A stretch of DNA of 64,000 nucleotides, taken from positions 37,397,040 to 37,461,039 of the forward strand of contig OY978527.1 of NCBI GenBank assembly GCA_963854835.1, read 5' to 3'. Every line of letters begins with the position of its first letter. Positions within the stretch are counted from its first letter, which is position 1. The stretch is from Megamerina dolium (taxonomy: Eukaryota > Arthropoda > Insecta > Diptera > Megamerinidae). Under the pieces are notes generated by a model, which made no database searches, was not told the DNA's origin, and was given only the letters and a program-made list of their open reading frames with translations. Made by a program: the position numbers and the translations under genes. Shown here piece by piece: positions 1 to 9,378 of the stretch.

Positions 1-172
1 TAACATTAAGAACGGTCAAAAGAAAAACAGTCAAAATTGTATTTTTATCATAACTTTATAATTTGGTGGCTGATTTGCAAATATTTTATATTGTATTGTG
101 TGTCTCGATGTGAAGTACATTTGCTTTTTCGACGTTTTTAATCGCTGAGTTCAGATTTGGCGAGTGGTCTTA

Positions 173-651
173 TAGCCTAGACAGACGGCAGCCTAATTAC
201 GGATTACCGGCGCACTTAATCCGAATAAAATAATAACCTGACAGACGGCAGTATTGCGGATTAACTAAACGGCTGATTGCCGCTTATTAGGTCTGTCCAC
301 TTACATTATTAGAAAATCTACAAGAAGTACGTGAACTGAAAACTATCAGAGACTTGCAAATTGTTCGTAATTCACAGCTGGATTTATTTGTTCGCCAACA
401 CTTTTCATGTTGAAAATTGTTAAGAATTGTTCAAAGTTTTTTGTTAGCGAACACACCTAATATTTTGTAAAATGGATGGAGAAAAATTCACAATAGACAA
501 TTTTCAGCAGTGTTGCCATAGCAAATTGCCCTAATCCTCTTTTATTTTGAGAATTAACTCATAGAGTTTATGCGGATTAGCTGCAGTTAATGCCCGAGTT
601 AATTCGAATTAATTCGGTAATCCGGAATTAGGCTGCCGTCTGTCTAGGCTA
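173..651. mobile_element. PIF/Harbinger-type MITE with TTA target duplication
   Basis: The two ends form an inverted repeat of about 37 bp with one mismatch; each end reads TAGCCTAGACAGACGGCAGC inwards. The element is flanked by TTA on both sides (170-172 and 652-654), the 3-bp TWA duplication typical of PIF/Harbinger elements. The subterminal motif ACAGACGGCAG recurs at about 241-251. No transposase is visible, so it is non-autonomous. A diverged right half of the same family lies at 53098-53356. Confidence 0.75.
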
Positions 652-904
652 TTACTTATTCGATGTCAATGCAAATGTAATGCTTATTGAAATATTTTCA
701 AAATGTCATTTTTGCAAATCGACTACCAAATGTCAAAAGTTATGATGAAAAATATCATTTTGTCTATTTTTCGCAGGGTTAAAAAAGGAAATTTAAATAC
801 TACCGTAATAAGCTTGACGTGTGCTTAAGCGGATATTTGTATTTCGGTTTGCATTAAACGTGTAAAATAATTTTTAAAAAATAGTATTTAAAATTTGCCT
901 ATAA

Positions 905-985
905 TGCGCTGTTTAATTCAACATCGGTGACAAGAGCAACTAAACCATAGAATTAGGTTGAGCTGCGAACCGTAATAGGGGCATT
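905..985 (+). mobile_element. Relic right end of a Harbinger element
   Basis: The stretch ends with GAACCGTAATAGGGGCA, which differs by one base from the right terminal repeat of the Harbinger element at 15554-16718; the preceding bases (ACTAAACC...GGTTGAG) also resemble that element's subterminal region. No matching left end is visible nearby, so this is a truncated or solitary end. Nothing else is seen in 655-1131. Confidence 0.45.
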
Positions 986-1131
986 CATTTTTAATCTGAT
1001 GAATAAAGTCGAATTCATATACCACTGTCATATACCATATGACATATACCACTGATATTTACATCATCGATTTCCATTTGGGTATGCATATAAATTATCA
1101 TAATTATATACAATATATCCATACGTATGTA

Positions 1132-2757
1132 CATTAAGGTGGATGGCTGCCCATACAAAATAAGAATTTTCATAATTTCACTCCTAATCTGAAGGAATTG
1201 GATAAAGACTTAGGATAAAAACAAAAAAAAAAAACCTCTTTTTTCTTAACCCTTTTAGAACCACCAAAATGGTTTCTTTATCATAGCATAGTTGTTTATT
1301 GTCCGATTTTTAAAAATGATAGCTTGCTGAAAAGTTCACAGGGAGGACTGTAATTCCTTAATAAGTGAGCTTGGCATTGAACGAAACCGTAAAAAATTAA
1401 ATTCAGTTCCTCTCATTTTAGTTCAGGTTTAATGCCTCCCCATAGAAAGCAGTTTTTCTCTTAAAGAGGGGAAAACATCGAGGGCCTTAAAATAGTGTGT
1501 GACTTGTGTTGGCTGCTTTCTTCTGAAAGACATAATTAGTGACTAGTACCCTTTTATTACCGCGTATACTCGTTGAGTGTTTGTTAAGTGTTGTATTTTA
1601 CTATATTGGGACAGTTGAAGCTAGACATAGGTGCTAGGTTAATATATCTTAAAGTGCTACACCCACTTTGTGAGATCCAGGAATAACAATATTCTTTTAA
1701 TCTCTATTTGTGAGATTTCAGCAATATTTTGAAAAAATGGTTTACCGAAGGAACGGATTCTGGCTCTAGCCAAACCAGGACATTCGCATATGTAATGAGA
1801 GAGAGAGGCTTTCTGACTCTTTTTCATCCTACCAGTTGGGACAGAATGAATTGAAGGGAAGATTCAGACTTTCTGCATGTTTTCCTAACTTCTAATGGCC
1901 CGTCAGAACTGCAGTAATGCGTGTGATGTTTGGACGAGAACAATTGAAACGTGAAACGTCCAATGCAGAACCAGCCCTATCGAATTCGTCTGCTCTTTCG
2001 TTCCCCTCAATGTTTCTATGACCTGGAACCCAAACAAGTGTAACTTGGAGCCGTTGGCTAAGTTCTGCGAGTTGTTGTCTGCATTGTAGGATCGTTTTTA
2101 AAGATTTTGTCTCAGAATCTAGCGCTTTGATAGCAGCTTGACTGTCTGTAAAGATAGCATTTCTGCCAGAAACTTCAACTCACTAAAATTTGTTCTATGT
2201 CCGATTGTTTAAATAGTAGTAACATCAGTCATTTGGTCTTGGGATTGGTATAACCTTATTAGTTGAGTATTGAAGTGATATGAATTCGTCATTCATGTAC
2301 AAGTGTCTTCAAGGCGGCTCTGAAATTTCAAATTCGTTCTAATTTATCGTTGTTGCATAGGTATCATAATCAAAATGTATTTATTACGCCATGTTTAGGC
2401 ATATAAATTCGAGAATATTTGATTTCCTTTCATTTTAGAGCTATGTATGTAGCTCCACAGTCCATAAAGGAAAGGTTTAGTAGTTTTTAAAGAGTTTTAA
2501 TTTTATGATGAAACCAATTTTAATTAGGGGTAGAGGGAACTGAATATGAGTTTTTATGGGGCGTTCAATTTCAAATTCAAATATACAAGCGAAAATACAA
2601 CTTTTAAAAATCGGACAATTAACAACTGATAAAAAAAAACACTTCGGCGGTTCTAAAAGGGTTAAGAAATTTTTTTTGTCCTGAGAATCTTTCAACATAA
2701 TCTTTCAAACTAGGGGTGAAATTTTGCAAATTTTTTTTTTCGTGATCCACCCTAATG
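1132..2757. mobile_element. TA-flanked element with long inverted arms
   Basis: The ends read CATTAAGGTGGAT on the left and, inverted, CATTAGGGTGGAT on the right, each next to a TA. Similarity continues inward for roughly 180 bp: both arms hold a homopurine tract, an 'accctttTAGAACC' type segment and TGTCCGATTTTTAAAA. The layout is that of a foldback MITE with a TA duplication, as in Tc1/mariner-type insertions. Its interior carries a LINE RNase H relic (1745-2190), presumably a later insertion. Its terminal motif is shared with elements at 29877-34033 and 48882-49253. Confidence 0.6.
1745..2190 (-). pseudogene. LINE RNase H domain and C-terminal tail, broken
   Basis: The minus strand reads through an RNase H C-terminal half: TDSQAAIKAL, then LVWVPGHRNIEGNERADEFD, then RITAVLTGH. 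A Cys/His-rich tail (about 1750-1850) is recoverable only by changing frame, with stops between. TDS, WVPGH and GNERAD are the standard RNase H motifs of the third domain in ORF2 of I/Jockey-type non-LTR retrotransposons. No reverse transcriptase precedes it, so this is a 5'-truncated dead copy. Confidence 0.75.
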
Positions 2758-3954
2758 TACATACATGCTACATACGATAGGTGTGTGTGTGTGTGCCGGT
2801 GTCGTCGGCTTAACAGGTGTGGTGTATTCGTTATCCTATATATTTTGTGCTTCTTCTACTACTCGTACTACGTTTATTATTTAATTGGATTGAGAATATT
2901 AATTTTATAGGCACCTAGGTATATAGATTAGTTATATTAAATTGAGCAAAATGTATTGGCCCCAAGTTGAAGGAAAAATTAGAATCATCTTACTATAGTT
3001 AGATTCGGCTTGTTGACATATATTTTTGTATGACAATGCGAGTTTGTTTAAAATATAATTTTATCCACGTGCCGTCATATATGTAAATAAAATTTTTATA
3101 GAATTATAGTATACATTTTATAGCACTGCTATCTTATGACTGGATATTGAAATAGAGAAATTTGCATTTTTTTTTTTTTTTAAACGTAATACTAGTATGT
3201 GTACGGGATAACCAAGTATCCCTATAAAACGCACAAATTTATGCACGTTAAGACATACATTTGAATAAACATGAAGCAGACAGAGAAAAAAAAAAAAATG
3301 GATAATAATAAAAATGTCTGCTTATGCATACATATTCATTTGAGGTGAATCAGCAACAATTTTTCATACTATTGCGTTCTAATTAAAAGGCACATATGAA
3401 TAGTTTATATAATTAAGCTAATATAGAATATATACTTGTTTCAGAATGTATTGTAGTTATAGTAAAGGGTAGCTTCTGTAGTAATTAATTATCAGAAAGA
3501 ATTTAATCCACAACAGATTAAGGATAAGATTGCAAAAAATTAATGTACTATGTTAAAATTTTATATTAAATGTATATATTTAAAAAATATTTTATTATGT
3601 TTTGTTATTGCATATTTTTATTATGATTATATTTTTTTGATTATCATACATTTTGCGCTTTATTTCTTCCAAAACAAGTTTTTTTTCAATCGTTTGAATA
3701 TGTAACATTTACCATTAATGCAGCAACTATCATCATTATCATATTTTGCTTGTGATCAGAGCATGTTAAAAAAAACAAAACCTTTATTTTTTAATACAGA
3801 ATTTTAATTTTAATGAAAATAACAACGAGAAAGAGTAAAAAAAAAGCAATACAAAAAACAAAAAAAAAAATAAAGAGAAAATTAAGAGAATATCAAGTGT
3901 ACAAGTTCACACCATCATCACTAGTAGTACAAAAACAAAATACCTACATACATA
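2758..3954. other. AT-rich spacer
   Basis: No gene, RNA or clear mobile element is seen. The stretch has a short TG microsatellite (about 2781-2795) and several A or T homopolymers. Confidence 0.6.
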
Positions 3955-4068
3955 CATTCTGTCAAATAAGTACCCGGAAATAGGAAATTCTCATTTTTAA
4001 TTTTCCGTCTGAGAATATTTCAAAAAAAAAAATTTTCGCAGGTTGGCATAACTGTCAGCCACTATTCT
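3955..4068 (+). repeat. Dispersed repeat, copy 1
   Basis: This segment, starting CATTCTGTCAAATAAGTA and ending with a GTCAGCCACTATTCT motif, is repeated at 36759-36864 with only scattered differences. The opening, preceded by TA, resembles a Tc1/mariner terminal repeat, so both may be the 5' end of an otherwise missing element. No transposase is visible next to either copy. Nothing else is recognised in 4069-4683. Confidence 0.6.
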
Positions 4069-4683
4069 TATATATATTATAAATATATATTTAAATACTG
4101 GTTCCGGAGAGGCTTAAGACAAAAGAAATGACAATCGATAATTTATTTAAATCAATTCACGAAAGTACCAGTTATATGTACATATGTACTTGTACTTTGT
4201 ATACCTATATGCCAATAGCAGATTGTTGATGCTATAATACACCATACTATACAGCTTCTTATTAGAGTGTACCTGTCAGCCTGGACGGTGGCGAAATGCC
4301 ACAAAGAGATAGCATTGTCATCGTGTGAATTAATTTGTCACGTCGTTCGTAGCGATCGTTGCAATAGCTGAAAATGTAAAGGACGAACGCGAAAGGTGCT
4401 AAACGAAAGCTACTTCTGCTGTACCAAACTCACTAGCTACTTTACTGTCCGCTAGTAATGCACAACCATGCCCATTCAATGATATACACACATGCACGCA
4501 GTGAACAACAGTCGTTGAGAAACTGAATATCTTATGAGAACATCCAGCATTCGTTGCATCATTCTATTATTGTTCTGCTCCATCGTGCGGCCATTGATAA
4601 CGCTTTATTAATCCTTTTATTTTACAGCGCCATTTGCAACAATGATGCAAACTCTTACGACGTAGAGAAACTGTATATCGTAT

Positions 4684-5098
4684 TGTTCCATTTTTATTTT
4701 GTGAACGTTTAATTCTATTCGAGTTAACCTTGTTCGATCACTGGATTCTGCCAATAATAATGGCAACACTTATTTTGTACAACTATATATAGCAACAATT
4801 TATTTAATCCACTTATCAAGCAACTTTTGGCTCTGATACTGTATCATTGTTTGCGTGATCGCTTTCGGAATTCAATTCAATTCATTTGTCAACAACTGGC
4901 CCTATGTATACTGTGTGGCAACACTTCAGTATATTCCTTCATCATAGTCGAAATTCTTCTCTTTCTTTCTCGTTCGATTGTTCTGGTTATCGCATATTTC
5001 TTTTTTTGTTGACATTCGTTTCGATGCTGCCATTATTCGCGCCATTCGCAATTAGTGATGAATAACTAACCAATAACTAACCATCGATAGTTGTTACA
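4684..5098 (-). mobile_element. Solo LTR, same family as the 30-kb LTR element
   Basis: Read on the minus strand this segment begins TGTAACAACTATCGATGG and ends TGGAACA. It aligns along its length to the LTRs at 30015-30452 and 33503-33939: a block around TTCGATTAACGTTCACAAAA, the AACAAGGT block and the ATCGATAGTTG start are all recognisable, with many substitutions and a few indels. The flanks are GTAT and GTAC, a nearly preserved 4-bp target duplication. There is no internal sequence, so it is a solo LTR left by LTR-LTR recombination and is much older than the full element. Confidence 0.75.
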
Positions 5099-5284
5099 GT
5101 ACCTATACATTGAATCAATAACACTGTGAGACAAAATCAAACTCTTTGGCTCGATATTGAATGCAACCAAAGACAACCGAAGGAGGTACATTCTTTTTGC
5201 TATCTGGGCAGTATCATCTCTCGCTACGGCTCTCTATGACCAAATTGGAATGCATCACACATCTCGCGGTGCGCAAAATTGAAA

Positions 5285-5425
5285 ATATTTACCTCCAATG
5301 TTAATCCATCTTTGCTGTATGGCTGCGAGACGTGGAACACATCAGCGGCGAATATGAATGCACTGCAAGTCTTCATAGACCGCTGCTTATGCAAGATTTT
5401 GAAAAATCTTGCATAAGCATAAGCA
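5285..5425 (+). pseudogene. LINE reverse transcriptase fragment
   Basis: One plus-strand frame reads LLYGCETWNTSAANMNALQV followed by FIDRCLCKIL, the conserved 'LLYGCETW...L..F..RCLR.IL' segment just downstream of the palm in RTE/R1-like non-LTR reverse transcriptases. The match stops where a 32-bp palindrome and four GCATAA units begin (5386-5434). No flanking RT sequence was found. It is a short dead fragment. Confidence 0.6.
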
Positions 5426-5434
5426 TAAGCATAA
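5386..5434. repeat. 32-bp palindrome followed by (GCATAA)4
   Basis: CTTATGCAAGATTTT and its exact reverse complement are separated by two bases (5386-5417), and the last arm runs into four tandem GCATAA units (5411-5434). It lies at the edge of a LINE fragment. Confidence 0.85.
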
Positions 5435-6739
5435 GAAAAATTCGGCAACGGCTTATAAAATGCAAAGGAATGTCTTTTTTAATACCAATGCTGTTCTACT
5501 ACTGGAAACGGCATCGACTTCACAACGTTTCACCTTTCACCTGCTGTACATTGGGTAATAAGTGAATACCATATTGTTGTTGGAAAGTACTTTCGCATAC
5601 TTGAACGCTGAATTGGCAGGTTTATCTTCCTACCTTTGTTCGCTGGCTTGTTAATATTTTTCGAATTACAGTGCCAATAAAATATACATGTGTAATACTA
5701 TAGTGAACACCGACAAAATGGCCATATTTATTATCAAGTAATATCGTCATGATAATAACAAGAACAACGCCATTGTTATCAGCATTAGTATAAATTCCTA
5801 TTATTCGTATACGTATGTATATATACTACGTATATGTATATGTACTATATACATACATACATAGAAAGAGAGAGAGAGAGTAGGTATAGAGATATGTGCG
5901 GCTGCGGTAAGCGGCTGGACATATTAACCAGCAGGAATTGTATTATCGGTGTTCGTATGTAACATTTGTAAGAGAATGCAATCTTTTGTGCTTACAATAT
6001 TATGGATGTGGATCTTTCTTGTAGCATCTACTCTGTGTGTGACAATAGGCATTTTAAATTGTAAACATACGGAGTTCTAGCTGATTTTCTTAAAAGTAAC
6101 TCTTCACATATCAAATACAACCCCTGATAGCTCTGAAGAAAATGGAACACCCGCAATTAACCATAAAGTTCAAAATATTGTCGAGTATAGAAATATTTCA
6201 TTGAATGAAAATATTGGAAGGACTGAATTCATGAAATTTTCGAAAAATTAAATTTCAAAATTGATCACTTATAACCAGAAAATTCAAAATCTTTAATTTC
6301 GATTGTGACGCTACTTTTAGAAAGAGTTACAGAAACTGGAGATCCAGAGTCAGAAAACCGGATCAGGAAAAGAACGAACATGGAGTTCAAAATCGAAAAA
6401 TAGACGTTGATTCATACTGCACCAGTTTCTAAAACAATTGCCTAATATTGCAACCAGATAAAGAAATTTGTTGTTATACGAGCCACTTCCCAAATTTATA
6501 AGTTTGCATATTGCCTTCAAATAATTCATATTTTACTATTTGTAGTTTGTAAATCATTTTGATTAAAATTGGGTCTATTGGTCGCTCCTTATTTTAAAAG
6601 GTTAACTTAAGTTATTGTGACCGCCCTCTCTATGATATATCACGTGGATATTTCTACTCCGTGCGTTCGCTGAAACATCTGGAGTTATTTATAAATTTCA
6701 GAAAATCTGTGAAAGAGGGGTTAGACCCTCAATGTAATA
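5435..6739. other. AT-rich spacer
   Basis: No gene or RNA recognised. Contains a short AG microsatellite around 5865-5880 and AT-rich unique sequence. Confidence 0.55.
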
Positions 6740-7290
6740 ATTACCTACAACTAGTTTTCGTATTCTGCATTGTGCAGGGTAGTTGCATAGCAGATGGACG
6801 ATGATTTCAAGCTCTTTCTCGTCTCTGCAGCTTCTACAGAAGTCATGCGTGAGGTGATCCAAACCCATTCTAATAGTGTGAAGTACTTTGTTGCAGTGGC
6901 CAGTGACTCACTTGATGAGTATTTCTTCCTAAGATCAATAAGGTTTTGTGTGCGTTTCTTATTTAATTGGAGCCACAGCAATTTAACCGTCCTACAGATG
7001 GGAGATGCAGTCCAACATTTTTGAAAGGCAGATAAGGTGATTTTTTCTAGTTTGAGTTTACATGTGACAATTGGGATTCTTAATAATCTATTTTCTAGTG
7101 TGGAACTATTTTTGTGTCTTGTCTCTTCCCTCTGCAGTTTCAAATCACACCGCTGTGTCCGAGAACCCAGCACAGAAATATCTTGTACTGCTATGTCATC
7201 CCTTTACGAGATCTGCGACAGCCAATGTCAGTCTTCAACTTCAAGAGAAAAGGGTCAAGGGCTTTTGAAGCAGCCCGGTTATCACTCAGA
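6740..7290 (-). pseudogene. LINE RNase H / C-terminal domain, frameshifted
   Basis: On the minus strand, RNase H remnants (a WVLGHSGV segment near 7160, from the family WVPGHSGV) are followed in another frame by LLTGHCNKVLHTIRMGL, then DFCRSCRDEKE and LLCNYPAQCR. LTGH, a C-x2-C pair and the C-x-PA motif are the usual order downstream of RNase H in Jockey/I-type LINEs. At least one frameshift and a stop separate the parts. It is related in domain content to the relics at 1745-2190 and 50457-51200, but each may belong to a different family. Confidence 0.7.
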
Positions 7291-7552
7291 ATACTGAATG
7301 TCTCTGCAAGAGATATATGTAGGCACATATGTAAACATATGTGCGAGCAAAAGCAGGCGTCTGCAAAATTTTTTGTTTATATACATTCAAAGGACATTTT
7401 GAGGGAAAAGTTTTACCCAAAATCTTTGGACCTTTTTGCCTTGGTGGCGAGAGCCGAAGGCTGTATGCCGCTATTGATATAGTTAAGCGAATGTTGAGCG
7501 AATGAAAGAACACTCTCCAGCCTAGTGAACCATGACGAAGAGGAAGACGTAG

Positions 7553-7660
7553 ACGAAATTCGAAACCGTCTAAAATAAGTTGGCCCCTTCTAATACTGTC
7601 CAAAATTTAACACGCACAACAGTAAAGTAAGGGGCTTATAAGTGTCATATATTTATTTAT
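7553..7660 (+). repeat. SINE fragment, 3' part
   Basis: Matches the 3' half of the tRNA-derived SINE at 62556-62926 (which is inverted): the CTAAAATAAGT motif, TTCTAATACTGTCCAAAATT, ACGCACAACAGTA, and the end GCTTATAAGTGTCATAT followed by an AT-rich tail. The tRNA-like head is absent. Confidence 0.65.
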
Positions 7661-7799
7661 TTTTATCAAGAGTCGATGTTTAACGCATACTTGGCAAAAT
7701 TTGTTCCAAAAAATTCAAAACATATATAGGTCTGTGTTATTATATCTATTTTGTGAATGTTTGTTAAACTTGCTCCAGGGAAAAACAATTGCTAATTAA

Positions 7800-8536
7800 G
7801 GGGGAAGACCACTTTGACGGTTTGAAAAAATCGATTTTTTTTTTTGCTTGAAATGTTCTATGAGGTGTGTATTTTAATGTAGTATGCATCTATAGTCCGC
7901 CAGATACATTTAAATGAGGTAACGAGACGATTTTTTAAAAAATTTTCCGGGGCACTGAGCGAGTTTCTAAAACTTCAAACGCGTTTATCTCGAAACGACA
8001 TTTTGTAAACTGGTGGGACATATCATGCTTGCAGTTTTCAACCGATTTTGATGATGGATCCCTGCAAAATTATCGAGAATTTAATTCTGCATCGAAATAC
8101 TGGATGGGATTTTTGATATTTTATAATTTGGATTTTTAAAGCACGATTTTGAGGCAAATTTTACAGGTAAAAAATTAACAATTTTTTATAAATAGCCACC
8201 ATTTTCATCAAAATTAACTTTTCAAAAAACGGCTTCAATATTTTAGTGCGAAATTATATGGAGAATAACCTGCCTATCTAACTTTTGTTCCAGATTCACT
8301 TGCCAAGGGTCCAGATGTCCCACCGATGGGGAAAACCGGGCTGGAGGGGGGCTACGCGACCTGATGCAGCGTGTACAGGGAGCCCGAGATCCAAGCAAAA
8401 AAAAAATTTACATTTATTGGAAAAAAGATAACTAATAAAATCATATAAAACATTTTATCATTGCAAGTTGTTTTAATGCTGAAAAAAAAATTACGAAAAT
8501 ACTTTATTTTCCGACAGCTCAAGGTGGTCTGCCCCC
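7800..8536 (+). mobile_element. TTAA-flanked non-autonomous element, copy 1
   Basis: Ends are GGGGGAAGACCACTTTGA and, inverted, GGGGGCAGACCACCTTGA (16 of 18 matching). Both ends abut TTAA (7796-7799 and 8537-8540). Inside, TTTGAAAAAATCGATTTT lies just within the left end and AAACGCGTTTATCTCGAAAC about 180 bp in; both recur, inverted, in the element at 28330-29062, which is nearly the same length (733 versus 737 bp). TTAA duplication is characteristic of piggyBac-type transposases, but these termini are not a family I can name. No ORF of note. Confidence 0.7.
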
Positions 8537-8540
8537 TTAA

Positions 8541-9378
8541 GAAGTGTTCAAAAATGAATTTAGGTGAATTCGAAAATTGTAATCCATTGAATAAATGTAA
8601 TTTGTTTAAATAAGTTAAGCACAATAGATAATTAAATTACATTCATTGATTGGTGTTTTCAATGACTACAATCGCAAATGATTGCATTTTTTTACGACTT
8701 TATTTTATATACATTTTATAGACATACACATACATATGCACACACATACATACGGTGTATCGTATATTAAGCACAACTTAACTAAATTGAACTGCTCTAA
8801 AAACCGATAAAAGCACAACCAGATCAGGCATGTAGATCAGTTTGGCTACATCAAGCAAGAATTCAGCTAATAAAATTGTGGTAACGATAACAGCAACAGT
8901 AAAACCAATAAATATTTGATAATTTTTTTGTTCATTTTATTTGAAAATTATAATTATAATCATATGTACACATACGAGTATATACGCGTGCGTGAATGTT
9001 TCGCCTATTTTGTTGCAAAGGAAGAAATCATCGATGAACCAGAGTAGTCATATCAAATGTTTACTAAACGATATAGTGTCTATAGGATATTAACTTTAGC
9101 CTTATTTAAATATATCGTTATAAATCGTTATATATCGGTATAATTGTGTCACTTACTCGTAAATCTTATGTATATGGGGATTCTTTATGATAATAAGAGA
9201 CAAACAAAATCGAAACTACATACTAACTATTCATGCATATTGAACATCAAATTCAATTGTGCCTTCACCCATAAGGGAAGAAAAAGAAGATATATTAAAA
9301 AAAATTAATAAATAAAATACTATTATATAAATAAATTTACCATCTGGAGAAATAATATTGAAGCGTGTGTATGTGATA
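8541..9378. other. Upstream region of the aminotransferase gene
   Basis: AT-rich sequence that must contain the promoter and 5' UTR of the downstream gene, though no TATA box or initiator can be assigned with confidence. CA-rich microsatellite-like runs occur near 8720-8750. No transposon recognised. Confidence 0.5.

Noticed and set aside
6751..7173. 140-codon minus-strand frame as a host gene
   Set aside because: It mixes frames of a decayed LINE RNase H/C-terminal region; adjacent frames carry the conserved motifs.
7037..7603. Overlapping plus- and minus-strand frames at 7.0-7.6 kb
   Set aside because: They are shadows of the LINE relic and of a SINE piece.
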